A DNA stretch of 64,000 nucleotides from WHSW01 sp963781265 (GTDB lineage: Bacteria; Actinomycetota; Thermoleophilia; Solirubrobacterales; 70-9): contig CAWAFH010000014.1 in the NCBI GenBank assembly GCA_963781265.1, positions 124,001 to 188,000 on the forward strand, read 5' to 3'. The notes beneath the pieces were generated by a model that saw only the letters and a list, made by a program, of their open reading frames with translations, ran no database searches and was not told the origin of the DNA. Positions within the stretch are counted from its first letter, which is position 1, and each line of letters starts with the position of its first letter. Both the position numbers and the translations under genes were made by a program. Positions 32,870 through 42,095 of the stretch are shown piece by piece.

Positions 32870-35035
32870 CTAGGCAACAGGTGATTCGACCGCTGCACCG
32901 GATGCTGCACGCTCGGTGTGGCGTTCGATCAGCTCGCGCTGGACGGATCTCGGATGACCGTCGGGCGTCCGACGGGTCCAGCCGCCGTCCGACCCGAGCT
33001 CCCAGGAGTTGGTGTTGTCGGCGAGCGAGCGGTCGAGGACGTCGGTCAGCTCGGCCCTCGCCTTGTCGTCGAAGATCGGCGTGACCAGCTCGACCCGGTT
33101 GTAGAGGTTGCGCGGCATCAGGTCCGCTGAACCGATGTACATGCTGGGCGGCTCGCCGTGGCGCTCGAACGAGTAGATCCGCGAGTGCTCGAGGAAGCGC
33201 CCGACGACGGAGCGTACGACGATGTTCTCGGAGATGCCCGGCACGCCGGGCCGCAGCGCGCAGATCCCACGGACGTTGATGTCGACCTCGACCCCGGCCT
33301 GCGAGGCGCGGTAGAGCGCCCGAATCGCCGGCGCGTCGAGGATGGAGTTCATCTTCAGGCGGATCCGGCCGGGGGTCGCCGCCGAGTGGGACTCGATCGT
33401 CTTCTCGATCTCGGCGAGGATGCCCTTCTGCAGGTTGAACGGGGCGACCAGCACCTCGCGGTAGCTGCGCGGGCGCGCGTAGCCGGTCAGCGAGTTGAAC
33501 ATCTCGGCGATGTCGGCGCCGATCTCGGGGTTGGCCGTGAACAGGCCCAGGTCGGTGTAAATGCGCGCCGTCTTCGGGTTGTAGTTGCCGGTCCCGATGT
33601 GGACGTAATGGCGCACGCCCTCGCCCTCGCGCCGGACGACGAGCACGCACTTCACGTGCGTCTTCAGCGCCGGGATCCCGTAGACGACGTGGACGCCGGC
33701 CTGCTCGAGCTTCTTCGCCCAGCGGATGTTGGCGCTCTCGTCGAAGCGCGCCTTGAGCTCGACCATGCAGACCGCCTGCTTGCCGCGCTCCGCGGCCTCG
33801 ATCAGCCCCGGGACCAGAGGCGAGTCGGCGCTCGTCCGGTACACGGTCTGCTTGATCGCGAGCACGTCGGGATCCGAGACCGCCTGCTTGACGAAGCGCT
33901 CGACCGTGGTCGTGAACGAGTCATAGGGGTGGTGGACGAGGATGTCGCCGCCGCGGATCGCGGCGAACAGGTCGCTCTCCTTCCCCTCCTGGCCGAGCAG
34001 CAGGCGCGGCGGGGTCACCGGGGTGTGCGGTGGGTCGCGCAGGTCGTCGTGGCCGGGGAGGCCGACCACATCCCACAGATCCCCGAGGTCCAACAGGCCC
34101 TCGACCTCGTAGACCTCGTCATCGGAAGCGCCCAGCGCCACCATCAGTTGGTCGCGCAGGCGGTCGCTCATGTCGGCGTCGATCTCGAGCCGCACGACCT
34201 CGCCGAAGCGCCGGCGGCGAAGCTCCTCCTCCACCGCCTGCAGGAGGTCGTCGGCCTGATCGGAGACGTCGTAGTCGGTGTCGCGGGTGACGCGGAACAG
34301 CGAGTGGTCGAGCACCTCCATCCCCGGAAACAGCGACTGGAGGTTGTCGGCGATCAGGGCGTCGAGCGGCACCAGGGTCTTCCTGTCGCCGCCGACGATG
34401 ATGAAGCGGCGCAGGAGCTCCTTCGGCACCTTGACCCGGGCGAGGATCTCGTTGTCCTTCTCGGGATCGCGGAGCACGACGGCGAGCGACAGCGAGAGGT
34501 TGGAGATGTAGGGGAACGGCCGACCGCGCCCGATCACGAGGGGCGTCAGCACCGGAAACACCTGGCGCTCGAACAGCTGGGCGAGCTCGTGGCGCTCGTC
34601 GGCCGACGCCTGGTCGGGCGTGATGATCCGGATACCGTGCTCGGCGAGCGCCGGGCGCAACTCGCGCTCCACCGTCCGGCCGACCCGCAGGCGCTGGTCG
34701 AGGACCCGCTCGCGAACGGCCCTGAGGACGTCGGCCGGGGCCATCGCGTCGGCGGCCTTCGCCGTCGCCCCCGACTCGACCAGGTCCTGGAGGTTGGCGA
34801 CCCGGACCATGAACTCCTCGTCGAGGTTGGACTCCCAGATCGCCGCGAACTTGACCCGCTCGAGCAGCGGGACCGAGGAGTCCTCGGCGAGCTGCAGGAC
34901 GCGATCGTTGAAGGCGAGCCAGGACAGCTCGCGGTTGAAGTAGAGGCCCGAGTCCTCGAGATCCGGGCCGGAATTGACGAGTCCGCGCTCACGATCCTCG
35001 GTCAAGGCATCGGAGCGCGCGATCTCAGTCTCCAT
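32870..35035 (-). CDS. ppk: Polyphosphate kinase 1
   Basis: A protein of about 721 residues with the complete PPK1 order: N-terminal domain (YFNRELSWLAFNDRVLQLAE), head domain, and two C-terminal phospholipase-D-like domains. The autophosphorylated histidine lies in YVHIGTGNYNPKTARIYTD (about residue 479), with HVKCVLVVRR just before and SADLMPRNLYNRVELVTPI near the end. It polymerises the ATP gamma-phosphate into inorganic polyphosphate reversibly. A GTG at 35044 is an alternative start in the same frame. It is the downstream member of a minus-strand stretch rich in phosphate and polyphosphate genes. Confidence 0.95.
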   Translation of the reverse strand: METEIARSDALTEDRERGLVNSGPDLEDSGLYFNRELSWLAFNDRVLQLAEDSSVPLLERVKFAAIWESNLDEEFMVRVANLQDLVESGATAKAADAMAPADVLRAVRERVLDQRLRVGRTVERELRPALAEHGIRIITPDQASADERHELAQLFERQVFPVLTPLVIGRGRPFPYISNLSLSLAVVLRDPEKDNEILARVKVPKELLRRFIIVGGDRKTLVPLDALIADNLQSLFPGMEVLDHSLFRVTRDTDYDVSDQADDLLQAVEEELRRRRFGEVVRLEIDADMSDRLRDQLMVALGASDDEVYEVEGLLDLGDLWDVVGLPGHDDLRDPPHTPVTPPRLLLGQEGKESDLFAAIRGGDILVHHPYDSFTTTVERFVKQAVSDPDVLAIKQTVYRTSADSPLVPGLIEAAERGKQAVCMVELKARFDESANIRWAKKLEQAGVHVVYGIPALKTHVKCVLVVRREGEGVRHYVHIGTGNYNPKTARIYTDLGLFTANPEIGADIAEMFNSLTGYARPRSYREVLVAPFNLQKGILAEIEKTIESHSAATPGRIRLKMNSILDAPAIRALYRASQAGVEVDINVRGICALRPGVPGISENIVVRSVVGRFLEHSRIYSFERHGEPPSMYIGSADLMPRNLYNRVELVTPIFDDKARAELTDVLDRSLADNTNSWELGSDGGWTRRTPDGHPRSVQRELIERHTERAASGAAVESPVA

Positions 35036-35080
35036 CGATTCCACAGGCGATCAACCGTGAAGGCTACCGCCGCGCTTTGC

Positions 35081-37378
35081 TCAGGCGGCTTCGGACAGCC
35101 GCATGGGCTGCGGCTTGCGCGCGCCGTCGAGGGCGACGCGGTACGCCGCGGCGAGCTGGTCGAACGCCACCTCCCACGTCCGGCCCTGGATCTCGGCGAG
35201 CGCCGTGCGCGCGAGGCGCTCGCGCAGGAAGGGCGACGCGGCGAGCTGGGCGATCGCCGCGGCGACCGCCTCCGGGTTCGGCTCGCAGAGCCAGCCGCTG
35301 TGACGATCCCGGATCAGCGACTCCGGGCCGCCCTCCCCGATCGCGATCACCGCCAGCCCGCTCGCCTGCGCCTCGGCGATCACCTGCCCGTATGTGTCCG
35401 TGCGCGAGCAGAACGCGAACAGGTCCGCGCTGGCGTAGGCGTCGGCGAGACGCTCGCGGTCGAGCCAGCCCAGGAAGGTGGCGTGCTCGCCGAGCCGGAC
35501 CCGCAGCATCTGCTCCTCCGGCCCGCCCCCGGCGAGCAGCAGGTGCAGGCGCGGGTCGCGCTCGCGCGCGCGCAGGAAGCTCTCGGCGAGCAGGTCGACC
35601 CCCTTCTCCGCGGCCAGCCTGCCGGCGTAGAGGACCTTGATCTCGCCCGGGTAGCCGTCGGGCCGGCGGCGCTCGGGCCCGTAGAGGTCGAGATCCACCC
35701 CGCGAGCCCAGCGGTCGACCCGGTCGGGGTCGATCCCGAGCCCGGCGAGCGAGCGGTCGGCGGCCGGGCTCGGCGAGAGCACGCGCTCGCAGTGGCCGTA
35801 GAAGGCGGCGAGCGCGCCGCGCATGAGCAGCTCGACCTGCGGGTCGCCACTGCGCAGCCGAGCGTAGGTGGCCAGCTCGGTGTGGTAGCCGCCGATCACC
35901 GGGAGCCCGGCGATCCGCGCCGTCAGCGCGGCGCCGATGCCGGCCGGACCGGGCGAGATCAGGTGGACGAGGTCGTAGTCGCCGCCGACCAGCGTCTCGA
36001 CCAGCTCGGGGACGCTCGGCACGCCGATCGAGAGCCCGGGGTAGAACGGGATCTCGACCTCGGCGACCGCCGGTAGGCGGCGGTCCACGCGCGGATCCGT
36101 GCTGATCACCTCGACCTCCCAGCCCGGGACACCATGCTCGCGGATGCGCTCGATCGTATGAGTGACCCCGTGCATCGAGCCGGCGCCGTCGACGACCAGC
36201 GCGACCCGCCGCGGCTCCGCGTCGCGACCCGACAGCTTCGCGACCTCGGTCGCGAGGATCGCGGCGGCGGGCACGTATGGCACCACCGGCACGCAGGCCT
36301 CGACCACCGCCCCGATCGCCGCCGCCGGATTCTCGACGGCGCCGCCGGTCACGATCGCCTCGACCGCGCCGCGCATCAGGCGCTCGTGGGCGCGGCGCGC
36401 GCGGCGGGCGAGCTCGGCGTGGCTGAAGTCATCGGCCTGCATCACGTCGATCAGCTCGGCCGGGCTGACGCTCAGCTCGACGCTCGCGAGCCAGGCCCGC
36501 AACACGCCGAGCGCCTCGTCGGCGCCGAGCTTCGCCGCGGTCGAACCGCCCCGGGCCGCGCCGTCCGCCACGACCCGCTCGGCGATCTCCAGCAGCGCGG
36601 CCGGGTTGACCGCGGCCGCGCCGCGATCAGCGTGTTCTGCGCCACCGGGCCCGGCGGCCAGCGCACGGGTAGCGAGGGCGATGGCCGAGTGCGCCCACTT
36701 GGCGGCGCTGCCCTGGTCGCCGTGGCACTCGGCCCGGCCCTCGCGCACGTGGCGCAGAAACTCCTGCGGCGTCGCCGCCGGCGGCGTCTCGGTGAAGGTC
36801 CGCCCGATGTCGACGCCGGCGTGGTCGTCGGAGCCGCCGATGCCCGTACCCCCGTGGGTCTCGATGTAGACCGCGGCCGGCCGGTTGAGCTCGCGGGCGC
36901 GCGAGCCGTTGCGGATCTCCCAGATCGGGAAGAGCTGCGCGAGCCGCCGGCGGTGCCCCGGCGTGAGCGGCGCGGCGACGGCGAAGAACGGATGCGCGAG
37001 CGCGCAGGTGATCTCGCGCTCGTGGAGGTACTCCGCGCAGTGCTCGAGGTCTCGCGCGTTGGCTTGCAGGAACTCGTGATCGGCGCCGTCGACGCCGTAA
37101 CAGAGCACGTGCACGGCCTGCGGCTCGCCGCGAAACCAGGTCGTCAGCTCCTCGGAGACGAAGCAGTCCGGGCGATCGGCGAGCTCGAGGCAGCCGTCGA
37201 TCGTGTCGTGATCGGTGATCGTCACGAAGTCCATCCCGCGCCGCTTGGCGAGCTCGTAGACCTCCTCCGGCTCGGTCGCGCACTCCGGCAACCCGATGCT
37301 GCGCTGGATCCCGAGCTTGGCCGTCTCCGACGCGCTCGAGTGACAGTGCATGTCCGCCCTAACCCCACTGGGAATCAT
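35081..37378 (-). CDS. PHP-domain phosphoesterase fused to a GT4-type glycosyltransferase
   Basis: A 765-residue two-domain protein. Residues 8-210 are a PHP fold: RADMHCHSSASETAK, VTITDHDTIDG, ALAHPFF and IGGSDDHAGVDIG supply the metal-binding His/Asp set. A helical middle region (about 215-385) is unassigned. Residues 385-745 are a GT-B glycosyltransferase: donor-site sequence KVLYAGRLAAEKGVDLLAES, FCSRTDTYGQVIAEAQASGL with the E-x7-E-type region GEGGPESLIRD. The pattern resembles PimB/MgtA-like mannosyl- or glucosyltransferases. The start is an ATG after AATCAGGGAGCAC. The PHP part may remove a phosphate from the sugar donor or product; this is speculation. Confidence 0.85.
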   Translation of the reverse strand: MIPSGVRADMHCHSSASETAKLGIQRSIGLPECATEPEEVYELAKRRGMDFVTITDHDTIDGCLELADRPDCFVSEELTTWFRGEPQAVHVLCYGVDGADHEFLQANARDLEHCAEYLHEREITCALAHPFFAVAAPLTPGHRRRLAQLFPIWEIRNGSRARELNRPAAVYIETHGGTGIGGSDDHAGVDIGRTFTETPPAATPQEFLRHVREGRAECHGDQGSAAKWAHSAIALATRALAAGPGGAEHADRGAAAVNPAALLEIAERVVADGAARGGSTAAKLGADEALGVLRAWLASVELSVSPAELIDVMQADDFSHAELARRARRAHERLMRGAVEAIVTGGAVENPAAAIGAVVEACVPVVPYVPAAAILATEVAKLSGRDAEPRRVALVVDGAGSMHGVTHTIERIREHGVPGWEVEVISTDPRVDRRLPAVAEVEIPFYPGLSIGVPSVPELVETLVGGDYDLVHLISPGPAGIGAALTARIAGLPVIGGYHTELATYARLRSGDPQVELLMRGALAAFYGHCERVLSPSPAADRSLAGLGIDPDRVDRWARGVDLDLYGPERRRPDGYPGEIKVLYAGRLAAEKGVDLLAESFLRARERDPRLHLLLAGGGPEEQMLRVRLGEHATFLGWLDRERLADAYASADLFAFCSRTDTYGQVIAEAQASGLAVIAIGEGGPESLIRDRHSGWLCEPNPEAVAAAIAQLAASPFLRERLARTALAEIQGRTWEVAFDQLAAAYRVALDGARKPQPMRLSEAA

Positions 37379-37502
37379 CAGTGCTCCCTGATTAGCCTGC
37401 TATTTGCACCCTCAAGTTCGCCGTCGGCCAGCCGGGCCCCGTTACGGGATGGGAAACGAGCGGTGAAGCTCTTGTGAACCGCGCCCGGGCCCCGGCCGCC
37501 GC

Positions 37503-38453
37503 TCAGCCGAACTGGTAGCGGTCGAGCAGCTCGACGATCGCGCGGGCGACCGGTGGGTCGCGGAAGGCGTTGTAGGACGAGAGGAAGTGGCCGGGCTCGC
37601 CCGGGCGCCCGTGGAAGCACTCGGGGAACAGCACCGGGTAGGAGACCCGGAAGCCGTAGCGCTTCTGCTGCGCGGCGCGGCGCCGGATCAGCGCGCGGCG
37701 CCGGCGGCTGCCGAACTTCTTGATGAACCGACAGCCGCCGCTGCGGGACCGGGCCGGGTCGTTCTGCAGGTGGTAGAGAACCGGCTTGTGCTTGGCGAGC
37801 CGGCGGACGGCCGGCAGGTTGAGGTGAAAGACGGCGTCCTGGACCGAGTAGAAGTCCGCGCGGGCGGGCAGCGGCCGGCGCTTCGCGATCCCGAAGACGT
37901 TGCCTCCCACCCATTCGCCGTGCTTGTGAGCCGACTTGATCGCCGCGCGAACCATCCGCGGGTGCTTGTGGAAGGCGGTCGAGAAGAAGTCGAAGAACCA
38001 GCCCTCGTTGCCGAGCTTGGTGCGCAGGCGGCGCATCGTCAGCCGGACCGCGGCGGGCGTCCTGTACTGGACCGCGTTGAGCACGATGTCGAACTGAGCG
38101 TTCGGATTGGCCCGCTGCACGATCCGGCGGATCTCGCGCCAGGCCCGTGCCTCGTCGTGGGTCGGGTACTGGTTGCGCGCGTAGCGCAGCGTCCCGGTCA
38201 CCCAGGTCGGGTGCAGGGTGGCGAGCGAGCGTCCGATCCGGCGCGCGTTCGTGTTGCGCACGGTGGAGATCCGGGTGTGGTGGACCCGGACCGACACGAC
38301 CCGCGAGAGGGCGTGGGCGACGGCGGAGCCGGGCGCCTGGGCCGCCGGGCTGCGCGCGGCGCGATCGTCGCCCGCCGCCGACCCCGTCGCGACCAGCGCC
38401 GCGGTCAGCGCGAGGGCGATCAGCCCGCGGGTCAGAGCGCCTCGCGCCGCCAT
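37503..38453 (-). CDS. Exported protein of unknown function
   Basis: A 316-residue protein with a signal peptide (about 1-30, GLIALALTAALVATGSAAG). The mature part has regular alternation of short strands and Arg/Lys-rich helices, with GWFFDFFSTAFHKHP and GEWVGGNVFGIAKR; this could be a TIM-barrel-like fold of the glycosidase or polysaccharide-deacetylase type, but I do not recognise a family. It ends 4 bp from the M1 peptidase gene on the same strand and is likely co-transcribed. Confidence 0.6.
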   Translation of the reverse strand: MAARGALTRGLIALALTAALVATGSAAGDDRAARSPAAQAPGSAVAHALSRVVSVRVHHTRISTVRNTNARRIGRSLATLHPTWVTGTLRYARNQYPTHDEARAWREIRRIVQRANPNAQFDIVLNAVQYRTPAAVRLTMRRLRTKLGNEGWFFDFFSTAFHKHPRMVRAAIKSAHKHGEWVGGNVFGIAKRRPLPARADFYSVQDAVFHLNLPAVRRLAKHKPVLYHLQNDPARSRSGGCRFIKKFGSRRRRALIRRRAAQQKRYGFRVSYPVLFPECFHGRPGEPGHFLSSYNAFRDPPVARAIVELLDRYQFG

Positions 38454-38457
38454 CTGG

Positions 38458-39825
38458 TCACGGCTTGCCCTGCTGGTAGAGGTAGCGCTCGAACAGCGCG
38501 CCGAGGTCTCTGCCGGACTTCGACTCCGCCAGCGCGATGAACTCGTCGATGGTCGCGTTGCCGTTCCGGTGAGTCGCCACCCAGGTGCGCATCGTCGCGT
38601 AGAAGTCGTGGTTGCCGATCCGCTCGCGCAGGGCCTCGAGCGCCATCGCCCCGCGCACGTAGACCGACACCGCGAACAACTGGGCCGGCTTCGGGACGAC
38701 CGCGGGCGGCGGGTCCCAGAGCGTCGTCTCGCTCGCCGGAGTGCGCTTCAGCCGCTGCAGCCGGTGGGCGGGGCTGCCGCCGCCGATCGACTGCGAATAG
38801 CGCCACTGCGACCAGGTCGCAAACCCCTCGTTGAGCCAGATCTGCGGCCACTCGGTGAGGCTGACGCTGTCGCCGAAGTACTGGTGGGAGAGCTCGTGTG
38901 CGAGCAGGACCGCGTTCGGAGCAACATGAAAGGTCGGGCGGGTCTGGGTCTCGAGCGCGTAGCCGACCTTCGGCGCGTGGTCGACGATCGCCCCGACCTG
39001 GCCGAACGGGTACGGGCCGTAGAGGCGGTTGAAGAGCCTCAGGATCCCCGGGAGAGCGCGGAGCGGGCGCTTCGACTCTTTCGCCTCGCGCGGGTCGACC
39101 GCGACGTATGACGGGATCCCGGCGGCGCGGGAGCGGTGCAGCCGGAAGCGGCCGATGTTGACCGTCGCCAGATAGGTCGCCATCGGGTCGTCGGCGACCC
39201 AGGTCCAGGTCCCGTCCGGGTTGCGAATCGTCAGCTTGCCGTTCGAGATCGCCTTCAGCCGCTTCGGCGCCTTGATCGAGATCCGGTAGGTCGCCTTGTC
39301 GGTCGGCGTGTCGTTGCACGGGAACCAGGTCGGCGCACCCTGTGGCTCCCCGAGCGCGACCACGCCGTCATCGGTGGGGATCCAGCCGTCCGCCGAGCCG
39401 TCGGGGTCGATCAGATTGTGGGCCTCGCCGCGATAGCTCACCGTGACGATGAACTGCGTCCCGACGGGGATTCCCGCGGCGGGGGTGATCACCAGCTCCT
39501 GGCCCTCGCGGCTGAACTCAGCCGGGTCGGTGCCCACCTGGATGGACTTGATCCGCGGCCCGCGGTAGTCGAGATCGAAGCGGCTCAGGTCCTGGGTCGC
39601 CGTAGCGGTCAGGACCGCGGTCGCGGTCAGACGCCGCCGGCTTGGCTGGTAGCGCAGCTTCAGGTCGTAGTGGGAGACGTCGTAGCCGCCGTTGCCGGCC
39701 TTCGGGAAGAACGGGTCGCCCACGCCGGCGGCGCCTGGGGTGAAGTCCGCGGCGGCGGCGGGCGCGGCGATCGCGCCCGCGGCGGCGATCGCGAGCAGGC
39801 TCGCGCCATGGCGCCTTCTGCGCAT
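38458..39825 (-). CDS. Secreted M1 family metallopeptidase
   Basis: A 455-residue protein: signal peptide (about 1-27, ASLLAIAAAGAIAAPAAAAD), an N-terminal beta-sandwich (YDLKLRYQPSRRRLTATAVL), and the catalytic domain. The zinc motif is HELSHQYF (about residue 310) with the third ligand Glu 18 residues later in WLNEGFATW. The exopeptidase GxMEN motif is degenerate (ALETQTRP stands at that place), a departure from classical aminopeptidases. The C-terminal armadillo domain of larger M1 enzymes is absent. Probably trims exported peptides. The TTG at 39843 is an alternative start. Confidence 0.88.
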   Translation of the reverse strand: MRRRRHGASLLAIAAAGAIAAPAAAADFTPGAAGVGDPFFPKAGNGGYDVSHYDLKLRYQPSRRRLTATAVLTATATQDLSRFDLDYRGPRIKSIQVGTDPAEFSREGQELVITPAAGIPVGTQFIVTVSYRGEAHNLIDPDGSADGWIPTDDGVVALGEPQGAPTWFPCNDTPTDKATYRISIKAPKRLKAISNGKLTIRNPDGTWTWVADDPMATYLATVNIGRFRLHRSRAAGIPSYVAVDPREAKESKRPLRALPGILRLFNRLYGPYPFGQVGAIVDHAPKVGYALETQTRPTFHVAPNAVLLAHELSHQYFGDSVSLTEWPQIWLNEGFATWSQWRYSQSIGGGSPAHRLQRLKRTPASETTLWDPPPAVVPKPAQLFAVSVYVRGAMALEALRERIGNHDFYATMRTWVATHRNGNATIDEFIALAESKSGRDLGALFERYLYQQGKP

Positions 39826-39844
39826 CCCTACCACCGCGCCCAAT

Positions 39845-40576
39845 CTACTGCGGCGGCTCGACCGGCTCGCCGCCGCCGAGCCGGTCGCGCTCGCTGCGGG
39901 CTCGGTCGAGCTCCTCGGCCGCCCGGGTGGCGCGCTCGGAGGCGGCGCTCTGCTCGCGCACCGCGCGCTCCAGACGCCGCGCCGCCTTGCGGGCCCGGCC
40001 CTCGGCCTCGCGGCGCTCGCGCGCCTGGCCGACCGAACGCTCGACCGCCCGATCGAGTCGCTCCCAGACCTCGCGCTCCTCGAGCTCGGCCCAGAGCTCG
40101 GCGAATCGCGCCGCGAGCAGGTCGCGGCGGGCGGCCACGCTGGCGCTCAACACCTCGAGCCCGCGATATGTGGCGCGGTGCGGTGCGGCCGCGGCGAGCG
40201 CCGGGTCGAGGGCGGTGGTCGCGCCGGCGAGCTCGCGGATGGCTCTCGCGTCGTCGGCGCGCAGGGCAGCGACCCGCTCGGCGATCCGGGGCAGTAGGAC
40301 GTCGCAGTCGTGGAGGTCGCCGAGCACGTCCTGGATCTCCCGGGCGGCGCGCCGCGCGGCATCGGCGTCATCGCCGAAACGGTCCCCGAACAGCTCGAGC
40401 ACGTAGCGCAGCCGCTTTGCGGCGATCCGCAGATCGTGGTGATCGCCGGCAGCGTCGCCATCGAGCGCGGTCGACCCGAGCGCGCGCACCTCGCCGAGCC
40501 GGGTGGCGACGATCCGCGCGGCGTTGTCGAGCAGCGGCCCGTCCGGGTCGAGCTTTCGCACCCGCTTCGCCTTCAT
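39845..40576 (-). CDS. CHAD domain protein, C-terminal-half type
   Basis: A 243-residue helical protein with one CHAD repeat at the start: HDLRIAAKRLRYVLELFGDR and REIQDVLGDLHDCDVLLPR, the conserved histidine-containing helices. The remaining 110 residues are Arg/Glu-rich coiled coil. CHAD domains bind polyphosphate granules through basic helices. The ATG overlaps the preceding CHAD gene's stop (ATGA). Standard CHAD proteins carry both helical repeats in one chain, so this gene and the next upstream look like the two halves of one domain. Confidence 0.85.
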   Translation of the reverse strand: MKAKRVRKLDPDGPLLDNAARIVATRLGEVRALGSTALDGDAAGDHHDLRIAAKRLRYVLELFGDRFGDDADAARRAAREIQDVLGDLHDCDVLLPRIAERVAALRADDARAIRELAGATTALDPALAAAAPHRATYRGLEVLSASVAARRDLLAARFAELWAELEEREVWERLDRAVERSVGQARERREAEGRARKAARRLERAVREQSAASERATRAAEELDRARSERDRLGGGEPVEPPQ

Positions 40577-41052
40577 TGCGCCTTCGCCGCCGCGGCGAGC
40601 TTGCGCAAGCGCCGCGCGAGCTTTTCAAGCCGCTCCGGCGCCACCAGGGGGGCCAGCGCCTCGTTCGCCTCGGCCTGCTCGGCGCGCACTCGCTCCACCA
40701 GGCTCTCGACCCCGGGGCGATCCGCCGGCTCGAGCCCGGTCGCGAAGCCGTCGAGGGCCTCCAGGGTGACGTCGCGGTCCCGGCGCTCGCCGAGCGCGTC
40801 GGCGAGGTCCTTGACCTCGCGCAGGACGCGCCGGTGGCGCTGGCGCGGAAAGCAGGGCTCGAACGCCTCGAGCGCCGCCCGCAGCCTCCGGGTCGCGACC
40901 CGCATCGCGTGCAGGGGTTCGATCTCGGCCGTCCCGAGCACGCCCTCGGTGTGCTCGAGCACCTCGTCGGTTCGCAGGGCGATCACCTTCGCCGCCACGG
41001 CGCCGAAGCGATCGTCGTCCTCGACTCCTTTCACAGGACGCGCCTTCGCCAT
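40573..41052 (-). CDS. CHAD domain protein, N-terminal-half type
   Basis: A 159-residue protein with the first CHAD repeat: EIEPLHAMRVATRRLRAALE, then REVKDLADALGERRDRDVTL. It ends in a basic helix (LEKLARRLRKLAAAAKAQ). It begins at the ATG at 41052, 22 bp after the exopolyphosphatase-family gene, and is followed with ATGA overlap by a protein holding the second repeat. Either a naturally split CHAD protein or a frameshifted single gene; the clean ATGA junction favours the former. Confidence 0.85.
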   Translation of the reverse strand: MAKARPVKGVEDDDRFGAVAAKVIALRTDEVLEHTEGVLGTAEIEPLHAMRVATRRLRAALEAFEPCFPRQRHRRVLREVKDLADALGERRDRDVTLEALDGFATGLEPADRPGVESLVERVRAEQAEANEALAPLVAPERLEKLARRLRKLAAAAKAQ

Positions 41053-41074
41053 GCCGGGAGAGTAGAGCCGGGCG

Positions 41075-41968
41075 CTAGGCGGCGACGGCCGCCGGAGCGC
41101 CGTGCAGGAGGTCGAGGATGATCCCCTCGCGCAGGCCGCCCTTGCCGATCTGCAATGGCTGGCCGAGCAGCTCGGAGAGCTTCTCCAGGATGAGCACTCC
41201 CGCAGGCAGGATGCGAACCCGGCGCGCATCGAGCTCGAACCGCTTCGCGACCTCGGCGATCGGTGCGCCGGTCAGCACCCGGACCGCGCGCTCCAGGGTC
41301 TCGTACTCGAGCACCGCGCCGACCAGGGTGCGCAGCGAGGTGGCGCTGCCGCCGACCGCGACGGCCTGGCTGGGGTGGTCGATCTCGACATCCTCGAAGA
41401 AGTCATCGATGTAGTCGCGAAGCGAGCGGACCTCGGCGGCCGAGGGTGGGTCCTTGGTCAGGAACTCCTCGGCGATCGCGCCAGAGCCGATCTTGAACGA
41501 GCGCACCTCGCGGACGCCCTCGGAGACCGTGCCGATGATGATCTCCGAGGAGCCGCCGCCGACATCGACGACGCCGACGTCGCCCTTGACCGGGTGGCCG
41601 AGCGTCTTCGTCGCGCCGATGAACGCGAGCCTTCCCTCCTCCTGCTCGGAGAGCACCTCGACCTCGAGCCCGGCGGCCTCGCCGATCCGCCTCGCCGCCA
41701 CGGCCGAGTTCTTCGACTCGCGGATCGCCGCGGTGGCGACGATCTTGATCGCCTCCGCGCCGAGCTCCTCGGCGAGCCTCACCTGGGTGGTGACGACCTC
41801 GGCGAGCTCGTCGATCTTCTCGTCGGTGATCTTTCCCTTGCGCTTCGAGTCCTTGTCGAAGCGGGTGTACGCGCGCTGCTCCATCACCTTGCGCAGCTGG
41901 CCCTCCTGCGGCTCCGCGACCAGGACGCGGGTCGTGTTCGACCCGATATCTACCGCCGCGCAGAGCAC
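41075..41968 (-). CDS. ppx: Exopolyphosphatase / guanosine pentaphosphate phosphatase family protein
   Basis: About 297 residues of the ASKHA fold. The phosphate-binding loop is AAVDIGSNTTRVLVAE, the second is VGVVDVGGGSSEIIIG, and LSEQEEGRLAFIGA with the catalytic Glu lies between. This is the short actinobacterial Ppx form without the C-terminal HD domain. It removes terminal phosphate from polyphosphate or (p)ppGpp. I set the start at GTG 41968, just before the conserved strand; upstream codons to 42025 are in frame. Clusters with CHAD, ppk and pst. Confidence 0.9.
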   Translation of the reverse strand: MLCAAVDIGSNTTRVLVAEPQEGQLRKVMEQRAYTRFDKDSKRKGKITDEKIDELAEVVTTQVRLAEELGAEAIKIVATAAIRESKNSAVAARRIGEAAGLEVEVLSEQEEGRLAFIGATKTLGHPVKGDVGVVDVGGGSSEIIIGTVSEGVREVRSFKIGSGAIAEEFLTKDPPSAAEVRSLRDYIDDFFEDVEIDHPSQAVAVGGSATSLRTLVGAVLEYETLERAVRVLTGAPIAEVAKRFELDARRVRILPAGVLILEKLSELLGQPLQIGKGGLREGIILDLLHGAPAAVAA

Positions 41969-42095
41969 GATTTCGATGATGGCAGAGATCGCGGATGAGG
42001 CCTCCCGCGTTCGGGGCTCGATCACCAGTTGTTCACATCCCGTTCACGTTCGTTTCACGGAGATTGCGGAAACGACGACGAATCTCATCTCGACG

